From contig NZ_BCTF01000030.1 of assembly GCF_001571145.1 (NCBI RefSeq), positions 1 to 58,408 of the forward strand: DNA of 58,408 bases, given 5' to 3'. Under the pieces are notes generated by a model, which saw only the letters and a list, made by a program, of their open reading frames with translations, was not told where the DNA came from and made no database searches. The stretch is from Hydrogenophaga flava NBRC 102514. Lineage in GTDB: Bacteria > Pseudomonadota > Gammaproteobacteria > Burkholderiales > Burkholderiaceae_C. The position numbers and the translations under genes are program-made. Shown in pieces: positions 17,422-26,257 of the stretch. Each line of letters starts with the position of its first letter. Position 1 is the stretch's first letter.

Positions 17422-18054
17422 ATGTACCTGCCCGCCGCCTTCGAAATGAACCGCCCCGAGACCCTGCACGCCCTCATGCAGGCGCGCCCGCTTGGCACCC
17501 TGGTCACGCACGGCCCCGACGGGCTGGACGCCAACCACATCCCCTTCGAACTCGACCCCGCCGTTGGCCCGCACGGCCTGCTGCGCGCCCACGTGGCGCA
17601 CGCCAACCCGGTGTGGCAGCAGGCGGCCGACACCGAGGTGCTGGTGGTCTTCCAGGCCACCGACGGCTACATCTCGCCCAACTGGTACCCGAGCAAGCCC
17701 GAACACCACCGCCACGTGCCGACCTGGAACTACGCGGTGGTGCACGCGCATGGCGTGCTGCGCGTGCGCGACGACGAGCGCTTCCTGCGCGGGCTGGTGG
17801 CGCGGCTCACACGCGAGCACGAGGCGCGCTCGCAGCAGCCACGCCCCTGGAAGATGGGCGACGCGCCCGTCGACTACATCGACGGCCTGCTCAAGGCCAT
17901 CGTCGGCCTGGAGATCGAAATCACCCGGCTGGTGGGCAAGTACAAGCTCGGACAGAACCGCGAGGAGCGCGGCCGCCTCGGCGCCGCGGCGGGCCTGGAG
18001 GGCTTGGGGAACGTGGAGGCCGCGGAGGCCATGCGCGAGGCAGGCGGGAGCTGA
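17422..18054 (+). CDS. PaiB-like FMN-binding negative regulator (210 aa)
   Basis: Member of the PaiB family of split-barrel flavin-binding proteins (Bacillus PaiB is linked to repression of sporulation and degradative enzyme genes). The start MYLPAAFEMNRPETLHALMQ, the segment PLGTLVTHGPDGLDANHIPF and the later SPNWYPSKPEHHRHVPTWNY are family hallmarks. The length of 210 residues is normal. It has no DNA-binding HTH, so the name transcriptional regulator is historical. It follows the truncated paralogue directly. Confidence 0.86.
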   Translation: MYLPAAFEMNRPETLHALMQARPLGTLVTHGPDGLDANHIPFELDPAVGPHGLLRAHVAHANPVWQQAADTEVLVVFQATDGYISPNWYPSKPEHHRHVPTWNYAVVHAHGVLRVRDDERFLRGLVARLTREHEARSQQPRPWKMGDAPVDYIDGLLKAIVGLEIEITRLVGKYKLGQNREERGRLGAAAGLEGLGNVEAAEAMREAGGS

Positions 18055-18085
18055 ACGCGGGGCCTTCTGCGAGAAAGGAAACCGC

Positions 18086-18745
18086 TCAGTCCCGATCGGG
18101 CGCGCCCAGCGGGAAGAACGAACGGTACGGACGCGCCTCGTCCACCGCACGCGCAAACGACGGTCGGGCGAGCAGCCGGCTTCGATAGGCGCGCAGCAGC
18201 GGATGCGCCTCGCCAATCGTGTGCACCCAGTCGGCGTAGAACAGCGACGGTGCGGCGGCGCAGTCGGCGAGTGTGAACTCCTCACCGGTGGCCCAGGTCT
18301 TGCCGGCCAGGTGCCCTTCAAGCCAGACGTAGGCCCGTTCCAGCCGCTCGCCGGCCATGGCGCGGCCCTTCTCGACCGACATCGGATACCGCAGCAACGC
18401 GGTGTCCACCGCCAGCTGCATCGCACTCATCACGTACAGATCGAAATAGCGGTCGAGAAAGCGCACGTCCAGCGCGGCCATCGGGTCGCCGGGCAGCAGG
18501 CGCACGGGGCCTGGGTGGGCCAGCTGCAGGTATTCGATGATCAGGCTGGTCTCGACGACCTGGCGCTCTCCGTCCAGCAGCATCGGGAACCGGGCGATCG
18601 GCCAGCGCCGCAGCCATTCGCCCGCGTGCTCGGGCGTGTCGGGCCCGATGCAGCGAAACTCGAACGCGGTGCCGTTCTCGTACAGAGCGATGAGCGCTTT
18701 CTGGGTGTACGAGGAAAAGGGATGACCGTAGAGGGCGAGCGGCAT
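18086..18745 (-). CDS. Glutathione S-transferase family protein (219 aa)
   Basis: Cytosolic GST. The N-terminal thioredoxin-fold half begins MPLALYGHPFSSYTQKALIA with serines near the usual catalytic position and has the cis-Pro element ARFPMLLDG and the glutathione gamma-Glu contact QVVETSLIIEYL. The helical C-terminal half includes GEEFTLADCAAAPSLFYADW, the N-capping box. Start ATG 18745 was preferred over a longer in-frame start at 18793 because the latter adds residues without family likeness. The substrate is unknown; neighbours give no clue. Confidence 0.86.
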   Translation of the reverse strand: MPLALYGHPFSSYTQKALIALYENGTAFEFRCIGPDTPEHAGEWLRRWPIARFPMLLDGERQVVETSLIIEYLQLAHPGPVRLLPGDPMAALDVRFLDRYFDLYVMSAMQLAVDTALLRYPMSVEKGRAMAGERLERAYVWLEGHLAGKTWATGEEFTLADCAAAPSLFYADWVHTIGEAHPLLRAYRSRLLARPSFARAVDEARPYRSFFPLGAPDRD

Positions 18746-18855
18746 GGTGTCACCTGTGAAGGACGGCGGTGGGCAGAGGGCCTGCGCCGCCACTGTAGCG
18801 GAGCAAACGGGACACGCACCTGTACACCCTGTCGGTCACAGGACAGGTCTGCAAC

Positions 18856-19773
18856 GTGTTCAGGCCCACAATCGGCGCGGTGAAAACACGCCACTTCGCG
18901 CAGCTCGTCGCACTCTCGGCCCTCTGGGGCGCCTCCTTCATGTTCATCCGCATGGCCGTGCCGGTCATGGGGCCCTGGGTGCTGGCTGCCGGCCGGGTCG
19001 GCCTGGCCGCCCTCACCCTGGCGCTGCTGATGTCGGTGCTGCGCCACGCCTGGCCCTGGAAAGAGTGGCGCATGCTGGCGGTGATGGGGCTGCTGTCGGT
19101 CGCGGCGCCGTTCATGCTCTACGCCTGGGCCGGCCTCTACCTGCCGGCGGGCTACAGCGCCCTGCTCAACACCACCGCCGTGCTGTTCGGCACGCTGTCC
19201 TCGGCCTGGTTCAAGGAAGACACGCTGACTGTCCGCAAGCTGCTGGGCTGCCTGATCGGCTTCATCGGGGTCGGCCTCATCGTGCGGCTGGGCCCGGTGC
19301 CGCTGGACGGCACCACCTTGGTCGCAGCCCTGGCCTGCGTCTGCGCCGCCGCCTGCTACGGCCTGGCCACGCCGGTGATGAAGCGCGCCACCGCGCGCAT
19401 GCAGCCGCTGTCCATTGCCGCGGGCATCCACGTGATGGCGCTTCTGGTCGTTCTGCCGGGCGCGGCCTGGCAGTGGCCCGAGGCCCGCTTCACACCCGGC
19501 ACGCTGGCGGCCATGGCGGTGCTGGGCATCGTCACCTCGGGCCTGGCCTACTGGGCTCACCTGCGCATCATCCGCAACGTGACGCCGGTGGCGGCCATGA
19601 GCCCCGTATTCATGATCCCGGTGTTCGGCGTCACCTGGGGCCACCTGTTCCTGGGCGAGGCGCTGTCACCCGGCATCTTCATCGGCGGCGCGCTGGTGCT
19701 GGTGGCGTCGGCGCTGGTGACCGGGTTCAACCCGCTGCGCCGCATCTTCGGCGTCACCGATCCGGCGCCCTGA
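18856..19773 (+). CDS. EamA/DMT-superfamily permease (305 aa)
   Basis: Inner-membrane metabolite exporter of the drug/metabolite transporter superfamily: two EamA repeats with ten predicted helices (first repeat from FAQLVALSALWGASFMFIRM, second beginning near LVAALACVCAAACYGLATPV). Length 305 is typical. The start could be ATG 18856 or GTG 18880 (VKTRHFAQ), which lies nearer the first helix. It stands alone, convergent with the SDR gene at 19784. Substrate unknown. Confidence 0.82.
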   Translation: MFRPTIGAVKTRHFAQLVALSALWGASFMFIRMAVPVMGPWVLAAGRVGLAALTLALLMSVLRHAWPWKEWRMLAVMGLLSVAAPFMLYAWAGLYLPAGYSALLNTTAVLFGTLSSAWFKEDTLTVRKLLGCLIGFIGVGLIVRLGPVPLDGTTLVAALACVCAAACYGLATPVMKRATARMQPLSIAAGIHVMALLVVLPGAAWQWPEARFTPGTLAAMAVLGIVTSGLAYWAHLRIIRNVTPVAAMSPVFMIPVFGVTWGHLFLGEALSPGIFIGGALVLVASALVTGFNPLRRIFGVTDPAP

Positions 19774-19783
19774 GGCGCCGCGC

Positions 19784-20611
19784 TCAGGCCGACTGAGTGC
19801 CCACCGGTGGCTTGCCGGGACGGCCCGGGATCATGCACAGCATGTGGTCCGATACACCGCCATCCACCACAAGGTTCATACCGTTGACGTAGGAAGCGGC
19901 TTCGCTGGTCAGGTAAGCCACAGCCTGACCAATGTCGTCGGGGCAGCCGATGCGCCCCAGTGGCACCAGCGCTTCGCGTCGTTGCAGCGTGGCGTCGTCC
20001 TGGTACACCGCCTCCGTCAGCGGCGTGCGGATCATGCCGGGGCAGACGCTGTTGGTGCGGATGCCATCGGGACCCCATTCCTGCGCCAGCTGCCGGCAGA
20101 GCATGACCAGCGCCGCCTTGGCCGGCGAGTAGGCGCCGTAGCCAGGGTGTGGATGCAGGCCCGACATGGACGCGACGGCCGTGATGCTGCCGCGCGTGCG
20201 CAGCAGCGACGGACGCGCCGCGCGCGCCAGCAGCCAGACCGCACGCGTGTTGAGATGAAAGGTCAGGTCCCATTGCTCGACTGGGAGGTCGGCCAGTGCA
20301 CCCGGCCCCGAAGCGCCGGCCACGCAGACCAGGCCCGACAGGTCGCCGCCGGCTGCCAGCGCCTGCAACACCAGGGCATCGCATTGCGCAGGATTGGTCA
20401 CGTCGCCGGCGACTCCGTCGGCGTCGATGCCGGCGGTGCGCAGTTCGGCCACCAGCCGGTCCAGACGCTCACCCGCCCGAGAACTGGCGACACTCAGGCG
20501 CAGCGGGCTTCCCGCACGGCGGGCACGTTCGGCCAGCGCATGGCAGATGCCCAGGCCGATTCCGCCAGTGGCGCCTGTCACCAGGATGTGTTCGGTCTCT
20601 GTGTGTTGCAT
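19784..20611 (-). CDS. SDR-family NAD(P)-dependent oxidoreductase (275 aa)
   Basis: Classical short-chain dehydrogenase/reductase. The nucleotide motif is TGATGGIG (residues about 12-19), the catalytic serine lies in VASMSGLHPHPG and the Tyr-Lys pair in YSPAK; the C-terminal phrase NGMNLVVDGGV is typical. It is the last gene of the long minus-strand catabolic run and lies 26 bp downstream of another SDR gene. Its C-terminal pattern (VDGGVSDHMLCMIPGRPG) resembles the SDR at 29351 (VDGGMSSMLMDMVPRPG), which suggests related substrates. Probably oxidises a ring or side-chain hydroxyl. Confidence 0.87.
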   Translation of the reverse strand: MQHTETEHILVTGATGGIGLGICHALAERARRAGSPLRLSVASSRAGERLDRLVAELRTAGIDADGVAGDVTNPAQCDALVLQALAAGGDLSGLVCVAGASGPGALADLPVEQWDLTFHLNTRAVWLLARAARPSLLRTRGSITAVASMSGLHPHPGYGAYSPAKAALVMLCRQLAQEWGPDGIRTNSVCPGMIRTPLTEAVYQDDATLQRREALVPLGRIGCPDDIGQAVAYLTSEAASYVNGMNLVVDGGVSDHMLCMIPGRPGKPPVGTQSA

Positions 20612-20637
20612 GGATTGTCTTTCCTTGCGCTCCGCGC

Positions 20638-21369
20638 TCAGTGCATGTAGAGACCGCCGTTGACGTCGATGGTGCAGCCCTGCACGTGGCGGGAGTCGTC
20701 GCTGGCCAGGAAGGCGATCACGTTCGCCACGTCGATGGGCTGGCCGATGATGGTCCCTGGCGGATAGTCATAAGCCGAGCTGAGCGGTGTGTCGATCACC
20801 CCGGGTGCCACGCCGTTGACATTGATGCCGTACGGCATGCACGCCTTCGCCAGGGCGTAGGTCATGGACAGCACGCCGCCCTTCGACGCCACGTAGTCCA
20901 CCCCCGAGGCCACGCCCCCGATGCGCGCGGCCACCGATGCGATGTTGACGATCTTGCCGCTGCGCTGCGGCTTCATCAGCCGGATGGCCTCGCGGGCACA
21001 CAGGTAGGAGCCCTTGAGGTTGATGTCCATCACCCGCTCCCACTTCTGCGCGTCCAGTTCCTCGACCGGCAGGTAGGTGCAGACGCCGGCCCCGTTGACA
21101 AGCACATCCAGCCGACCGAAGTTTTCGGTGACGAACGCGAACATCGCCACGATCTCGTCCGGGCGGGCCACGTCCAGCTGATACGGCATGCAGGTGCAGG
21201 CCGTGGCCGCGGCGATGTCCTTTGCCGCCTGCGTCGCACCGGGTAGGTTCAGGTCGGCCAGTAACAGGCCTTTGGCGCCGCGCTCGGCGAATACGCGGGC
21301 GGTTTCCTTGCCGATGCCGCTGCCAGCACCGGTGATGACGGCGAAGCGGCCTTCAAGAGGGAGATTCAT
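20638..21369 (-). CDS. SDR-family NAD(P)-dependent oxidoreductase (243 aa)
   Basis: Classical SDR: ITGAGSGIGKE nucleotide motif (residues about 11-21), NGAG structural motif, serine in VNIASVAARIGG and catalytic YVASK. Start ATG 21369 (MNLPLEGRFAVI) gives the normal 243 residues; the longer frame to 21633 is an artefact running into the TRAP gene. It lies 26 bp after the DctM gene, so TRAP transporter and dehydrogenase are probably co-transcribed. Substrate unknown. Confidence 0.88.
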   Translation of the reverse strand: MNLPLEGRFAVITGAGSGIGKETARVFAERGAKGLLLADLNLPGATQAAKDIAAATACTCMPYQLDVARPDEIVAMFAFVTENFGRLDVLVNGAGVCTYLPVEELDAQKWERVMDINLKGSYLCAREAIRLMKPQRSGKIVNIASVAARIGGVASGVDYVASKGGVLSMTYALAKACMPYGINVNGVAPGVIDTPLSSAYDYPPGTIIGQPIDVANVIAFLASDDSRHVQGCTIDVNGGLYMH

Positions 21370-21395
21370 GATGGGTGATGGATGAATGGTGACGT

Positions 21396-22709
21396 TCACT
21401 GCTTCATGTTTGCCAGGATGCCGATCGCGATCTCGGGGTAGGCGATGATCAGGCCCAGCACCGCCAGCATGGCGATCACGAAAGGAATGCTGCTGGCGAA
21501 AATCTCCGTCAGCGGGCCAGCGCGGGTACCGTCCATGCGGGTGCGCAGGCCGTGCATGACAAACAGGTTCATGCCCACGGGCGGAGTGATGAGCGAGAGC
21601 TCGACCAGGATCACGGCCAGGATGCCGAACCACACCAGGTCCACCTGGGCCGTGTGCAGGATGGGCAGCAGGATCGGCAGCGTGCAGACGATCATGGCCA
21701 TGCTTTCCATGAACATGCCCAGCACGATGTAGATCAGCGCGATGCAGAGGATCAGCTCGATCTGGGACAGGCCCATGCCGCCGATCCAGTTGGAGATGGC
21801 CGCCGGCACACCGCCGAGCGAGAGCACGAACTGCAGCAGGAAGGCACTGACCACCACCAGCAACACCATGCTCGTGGTCGACGCCGTGGCCAGGAAGGTC
21901 TCGCTGAGCATGCGCCGGTTGACCCGGCCCTTGAGCAGGGCCAGCAGGAAGGCACCGACCGAACCGAAGCCCGCGGCCTCGGTGGGTGTGGCCACCCCCG
22001 CATAGATGGTGCCCATCACCATGCCCAGCAGAAACAGCACCGGCAGCACCGCCGTCAGCCCGCGCATGCGCTCGCCCCAGGTGAAGCGCGTCTGCAGCTT
22101 GGGCGCGCGTTGCGGCGAGATCATCGCAACGATGAAGATCACCAGCATGAAGGCCGCCATCATCACCAGACCCGGCACGATGCCGGCCATGTAGAGCTGG
22201 GCGATGGACACCTCGGCCATGATGGCGTAGATGATCATGATCACGCTCGGCGGGATCAGGATGCCCAGGGCGCCACCGGCGGTGATCGACCCCATGGCCA
22301 GCTTCTCGTCGTAGCCGTGGCGGCGCATCTCCGGCAACGCGACCGCGCCGATGGTGGAGGTGGTGGCCACGCTGGAACCACAGATTGAGGCGAACAAGCC
22401 GCTAGCCAGCACGTTGGTGTGCAGCAGCCCGCCAGGCACGCGGCCCATCCACTTGCTCAGGATGGCGTAGAGCTCTTCGGTCACGCCGCTGCGCAGCAGC
22501 AGCTCTCCCATCAGGATGAACAGGGGCACGACGATCATGCCGCTGTTGCTGACGTTGTTCCAGGGGATCTGGCCGAAGAAGCCCCAGATCTCGCCGATGT
22601 GAAGTGCGCCCGCGATGGCGGCGGTCAGCCCCAGCGAACTGGCGATGTGAAAGCTCAGCAGGAAACAGCCGATCAGCGCGAACAGGGTGGTGGCGATGAT
22701 GGCGGCCAT
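21396..22709 (-). CDS. TRAP transporter large permease, DctM family (437 aa)
   Basis: Twelve-helix membrane subunit of a tripartite ATP-independent periplasmic transporter, moving an organic acid by Na+ or H+ symport. Family features include the segment IWGFFGQIPWNNVSNSGMIV, LFASICGSSVATTSTIGAVA and the C-terminal ELSLITPPVGMNLFVMHGL. Length 437 is normal. It sits immediately after the small subunit gene (one base between stop and start), which follows the binding protein gene, giving the order DctP-DctQ-DctM. Confidence 0.92.
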   Translation of the reverse strand: MAAIIATTLFALIGCFLLSFHIASSLGLTAAIAGALHIGEIWGFFGQIPWNNVSNSGMIVVPLFILMGELLLRSGVTEELYAILSKWMGRVPGGLLHTNVLASGLFASICGSSVATTSTIGAVALPEMRRHGYDEKLAMGSITAGGALGILIPPSVIMIIYAIMAEVSIAQLYMAGIVPGLVMMAAFMLVIFIVAMISPQRAPKLQTRFTWGERMRGLTAVLPVLFLLGMVMGTIYAGVATPTEAAGFGSVGAFLLALLKGRVNRRMLSETFLATASTTSMVLLVVVSAFLLQFVLSLGGVPAAISNWIGGMGLSQIELILCIALIYIVLGMFMESMAMIVCTLPILLPILHTAQVDLVWFGILAVILVELSLITPPVGMNLFVMHGLRTRMDGTRAGPLTEIFASSIPFVIAMLAVLGLIIAYPEIAIGILANMKQ

Positions 22710-22710
22710 G

Positions 22711-23223
22711 TCAGATGCCCCCCTCTTCGGCGATCGGTTCGGACTGGGTCGTGGCCACCAGTGTGGCCACCAGAGCGGTGATGGCGAAGACCACGAAACC
22801 GAGGGTCGCCAACGACTGGGGAATGTAGAGCTGCATCTCGATGATGGACTGGGGAACGGTCGAGCCCATGTCGTAGGACTCCATGGTCAGCAGGTAGGAG
22901 GAATAGGCCAGGATCCAGGCGAACACGGTCAGACCGGCCAGCGCGAGCACGCCGAACCAGCGCTTGACCGGCACCGGCAACAGAGGCAGGAGCACGTCGG
23001 AGCGCACGTGGGTACCGGCAATGACGCCCTGTGCCAGTGCCCAAGTGGCGCCCAGCGAGAGGCAGAACGCGGCGATCTGGTCGGACACACCGGTGAACGG
23101 GCCACCCAAATAGCGACTGAGTGCGTCGCCCGTCATATAGAACGACAGCAGCAGGAACAGCAGACCGCTGATCCAGGCCATGGCTTTGGCCAGACGGGCA
23201 AGATAGGAATGAAGGGCGTGCAC
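22711..23223 (-). CDS. TRAP transporter small permease, DctQ family (170 aa)
   Basis: Four-helix small membrane subunit; conserved phrases include DALSRYLGGPFTGVSDQIAA and ATWALAQGVIAGTHVRSDVL. I prefer the GTG at 23223 (VHALHSYLARLAK), preceded by an AAGG site about 6-9 bases upstream, giving 170 residues, the family norm. The frame is open back to another GTG at 23286, which would add 21 non-hydrophobic residues unlike family N-termini. Confidence 0.82.
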   Translation of the reverse strand: MHALHSYLARLAKAMAWISGLLFLLLSFYMTGDALSRYLGGPFTGVSDQIAAFCLSLGATWALAQGVIAGTHVRSDVLLPLLPVPVKRWFGVLALAGLTVFAWILAYSSYLLTMESYDMGSTVPQSIIEMQLYIPQSLATLGFVVFAITALVATLVATTQSEPIAEEGGI

Positions 23224-23298
23224 GGAAAGCCTTGTCTCTTGTTGGTATGGAAAAAAGTGCGCCGCGGGCCGTGCGCGGCGCACCACACTCTGCTCAGG

Positions 23299-24366
23299 TC
23301 AGCTCAGCTTGAAGCCCACGACAGGCGCGAGGAACTCATTGAAGGCCGGCTTGGCGCGCGCACCGGCACGGCCAGCCCACCACGGCAGGATGTCTTCCTT
23401 GGAGATGCGCGTGAGCTGCGGCACCCATTCAGGCTTGCTCACCTTGGTCAGGACCATGCCCTTTTCCAGCGCGTAGGCGTAGCCCAGCTGGTCGTTGTCG
23501 GCGCCCAGCTTCCAGCCCAGGTCGCTGAGTTCCTTGTAGATGCCGGTGAAGATGCCGCGCAGCTCGGCAGGCACCTTGGCCAGACCGCGCGTGCCGATCA
23601 CCACGTACGAACCCATCGGCGGGATGTTCACGTTGGTCATGTACTTGGTGACTTCCCACAGGCTGCTGGCCTTGACGTGCTCGGTGCCGGTGATGCCACC
23701 GTCGATCACACCGCGCTGCAGCGAAGGGTAGACATCGGCCGTGGTCATGCTCACCGGCTCGGCACCCAGGGCGGTCAGGAAGCGGGCCTGCGCCGGTGCG
23801 AACACGCGGATCTTGCGGCCCTTGAACGCTTCCAGCGAGTCCAGCGGGAACTTGGTGTACATGAACATCGTGGACCAGCAGAACGAGCCGATGATCTTGC
23901 CGCCCATCGCAGCTTCGTTCTTGCTCACCACGTTCTCGGTCCAGGCGTCGTAGAGCTGGCGCGACTGGGCCATGCTGGTGGAAATGCCAGGCAGGTCGCA
24001 GGCCTCGATCAGGGGGAAGTCACCCGCCACATAGCCCGGCAAGATTTCGGCCATATCGATCACGCCGGACTTGAGCACGCGCAGCATTTCGGTACCGCCC
24101 AGACCCAGCTCGCCGATGGTCGTGACCTCGATCTCGACCTGGCCCTGGGTGCGTGCCTTGACCTGCTCCTGCAGCCAGAGCCACTTCTTGTAGGACTCGC
24201 CGTTGCGGTGCTGGATCACCGCCTTGAGGGTGACGGGCTTGGCCTGGGCCAGCGCGGGCAGCGACAGCCCGGCGGTCACGCCGGCGGCCATGGCGGCACC
24301 GGCGCGCAGGAAGGTCCGGCGGCTGCTCTGGGCTTGTAGGGGCGTGGATGGTGGAACGGTTTTCAT
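23299..24366 (-). CDS. TRAP transporter substrate-binding protein, DctP family (355 aa)
   Basis: Periplasmic solute-binding subunit. The start has a twin-arginine-type signal (Arg16-Arg17, SSRRTFLRAGAAMAAG) with cleavage near ALAQA. The mature protein contains the DctP arginine region KGRKIRVFAPAQARFLTALG and PSLQRGVIDGGITGTEHVKA. ATG 24366 is preceded by AGAGGAG. Tat export is frequent for this family in Burkholderiales. It heads a DctPQM-SDR-SDR unit. The ligand is probably a carboxylate consumed by the surrounding dehydrogenases. Confidence 0.9.
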   Translation of the reverse strand: MKTVPPSTPLQAQSSRRTFLRAGAAMAAGVTAGLSLPALAQAKPVTLKAVIQHRNGESYKKWLWLQEQVKARTQGQVEIEVTTIGELGLGGTEMLRVLKSGVIDMAEILPGYVAGDFPLIEACDLPGISTSMAQSRQLYDAWTENVVSKNEAAMGGKIIGSFCWSTMFMYTKFPLDSLEAFKGRKIRVFAPAQARFLTALGAEPVSMTTADVYPSLQRGVIDGGITGTEHVKASSLWEVTKYMTNVNIPPMGSYVVIGTRGLAKVPAELRGIFTGIYKELSDLGWKLGADNDQLGYAYALEKGMVLTKVSKPEWVPQLTRISKEDILPWWAGRAGARAKPAFNEFLAPVVGFKLS

Positions 24367-24470
24367 CTGTGACTCCTCTTGGTGGAAATAACGGCTCATC
24401 GGGGAGCCATCGGTTTGCCGCCCCGCAGGGTCTGCAGTGCGGTCAAATGCGCGCGCGCCGCCTCGGCACG

Positions 24471-25214
24471 TCAGTAGGTCGCCCGGCCCCCGGACAGGTC
24501 GTAGGTGGAACCGGTGGAGAACGAACATTCCTCGGAACTCAGCCAGGCCACGAGGTTGGCCACCTCCTGCGGCTGCCCGGGACGCCCCATGGGAACCTTG
24601 GCCAGCACGGTGGCCAGAAGCTCGGGCGTCATCTGGTTGATCAGCGGCGTGCTGATCACCGTCGGGGCAATGGCGTTGACGCGAATAGGCGTGGTTGCCA
24701 GCTCCTTGCCCATGGACTTGGTCAGCGCGATCACGCCGGCCTTGGCCACGGAATAGGCGCTCTGCTGGGCATTGCCTTCCTTGCCGGCTATGGACGCGAT
24801 GCTCACGATGCGGCCGAAGCCTGTGCGCAGCATGGGGTCGACCACCGCGCGGCAGCAGAGAAAGGCGCTGTGCAGGTTGATGGCCAGCGTGCGGTGCCAG
24901 TCGGCGACCGGGTACTCGTGCACCGGCAGCGACGGCCCCGTCACGCCCACGCTGTGCACCAGCACATCCAGACGTCCGAAGTGATCTTCCGTGCGGCGAA
25001 TCGCGCCCTCCACACAACGCTCATCGGTGAGATCGGCCGCCACAGCCAGGCTGCCCGGGATCTCGTCACACAGGGCCTGCAACGCGGCCACATCCAGGTC
25101 GAGCAGCGCCAGGCGCATGCCGTCCCCGGCCAGCCGCTGGGCAATGGCGCGGCCGATCCCACCCGCCGCGCCAGCGATCACCGCCACGCGGTTGTCGATG
25201 ACTGCGCCGTTCAC
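24471..25214 (-). CDS. SDR-family NAD(P)-dependent oxidoreductase (247 aa)
   Basis: Classical SDR: AGAAGGIGRAI nucleotide motif near residue 17, serine in IVSIASIAGKEGN, catalytic YSVAK, C-terminal STYDLSGGRATY. The start overlaps the stop of the epimerase gene (ATGA at 25211-25214), so the two are translationally coupled. A 104-bp gap separates it from the TRAP binding-protein gene. This one resembles the fatty-acid FabG-like SDRs that reduce or oxidise 3-hydroxy groups. Substrate unknown. Confidence 0.87.
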   Translation of the reverse strand: MNGAVIDNRVAVIAGAAGGIGRAIAQRLAGDGMRLALLDLDVAALQALCDEIPGSLAVAADLTDERCVEGAIRRTEDHFGRLDVLVHSVGVTGPSLPVHEYPVADWHRTLAINLHSAFLCCRAVVDPMLRTGFGRIVSIASIAGKEGNAQQSAYSVAKAGVIALTKSMGKELATTPIRVNAIAPTVISTPLINQMTPELLATVLAKVPMGRPGQPQEVANLVAWLSSEECSFSTGSTYDLSGGRATY

Positions 25215-26146
25215 GCGGTGGCTCCGCTGCCGCTGCGCTCGCGGGCCGGGGCGGACTGCCCCTGATAGAAACGCACGGTCGCTCTCAGCCCGTCGGCCAG
25301 CGACGTGCGCGGCATGCCCGGGAAATGCGCCTGCAAGCCGGCTTCGCTCTGCCCCACCGCGATGGGCAGCGGCGGGCCTTCGCTCGACAGCCGGGCCTCC
25401 GGCACGATGGACCGGATACCGGCGATGACCTCATCCACCGAGGCCTCCTCGCCCACCAGATTGAACACGTGCGCGCCCTTGTGTGGCTGCAACGCCGCAC
25501 GCACGAACAGCGCGGCGGCATCTTCCACGTACACCATGCCGCAGCGGCCACTGAAGGGGAGCACATAGGCTTCGCCCCGAGCGGCGGCGCGGCAGGCCAG
25601 GCTGGGGCCCGCGCTCAGACCGGTGTCGCGCCCCGGGCCGTAGACCACGAAGGGACGGAACCCGACGCTGCCGATGCCGACGTCCTGCCAGTAGGCGCGG
25701 GCAGACCCTTCGCAGGCCAGCTTGAACGCGCCGTAGTGGGTTTCGGGAAGAGGCTGTTCGCTATTGTCCCGGCCGAACACGCCGGCCGTGCTGGCGTATG
25801 CGATGGAGCCAATGCCCTGCTGGCGCGCCGCCTCGAAGACGTTGAGCGTACCGAGAAGGTTGATCTCGGCGCCCCGCACTGGCGATTGCTGGCAAGTCGG
25901 TGTGAGCACGCCGGCCAGGTGGATGATGGCGTCGCAGTCCTGCGCGGCGATGCCCACATCCTGTGACTTTCGCACATCGCCCACCACCCAGACCATGTCA
26001 CGGGCCAGGCGCTGTCCGGCGATTTCCGCCACCTTGGTTCGGTCTCCGAGCACGTCGAAAACCAGGGGTTCGTGCCCGGCCTCTGCCAGTTGCCTGACGA
26101 CCCAGGCACCCAGGAAGCCGCTGCCTCCGGTAACCAATACCCTCAT
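25211..26146 (-). CDS. NAD-dependent epimerase/dehydratase family protein (311 aa)
   Basis: Extended-SDR protein: TGGSGFLGAWVV nucleotide motif at the N-terminus, serine or threonine of the active site in AYASTAGVFG and the catalytic pair in HYGAFK. Such proteins act on nucleotide sugars or, in catabolic clusters, reduce or oxidise hydroxy-ketone intermediates. No sugar-nucleotide genes are nearby, so a catabolic role is more likely. First gene of a leftward unit whose promoter region (26147-26257) carries two palindromes suited to the LysR protein encoded just upstream. Confidence 0.82.
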   Translation of the reverse strand: MRVLVTGGSGFLGAWVVRQLAEAGHEPLVFDVLGDRTKVAEIAGQRLARDMVWVVGDVRKSQDVGIAAQDCDAIIHLAGVLTPTCQQSPVRGAEINLLGTLNVFEAARQQGIGSIAYASTAGVFGRDNSEQPLPETHYGAFKLACEGSARAYWQDVGIGSVGFRPFVVYGPGRDTGLSAGPSLACRAAARGEAYVLPFSGRCGMVYVEDAAALFVRAALQPHKGAHVFNLVGEEASVDEVIAGIRSIVPEARLSSEGPPLPIAVGQSEAGLQAHFPGMPRTSLADGLRATVRFYQGQSAPARERSGSGATA

Positions 26147-26229
26147 GTTGCTCCTCGAATGATTGTTGTGAAACGCGGGGTCTGTTTTTCATTCTAGGAA
26201 TGGGGTTTCACGAGCAACAGGAGGCTGGC

Positions 26230-26256
26230 GCAAACATGAAGTTTGCATTTCGCAAA
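26230..26256. promoter_or_regulatory. Overlapping LysR-type palindromes
   Basis: GCAAACATGAAGTTTGC (26230-26246; GCAAAC-N5-GTTTGC) overlaps TTTGCATTTCGCAAA (26242-26256; TTTGC-N5-GCAAA). They lie directly beyond the LysR stop codon and about 85-110 bp upstream of the epimerase gene. A wider nested inverted repeat, TGTTGCTC (26146-26153), GTGAAAC (26168-26174), GTTTCAC (26205-26211), GAGCAACA (26212-26219), sits between them and the start codon. Confidence 0.55.
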
Positions 26257-26257
26257 G

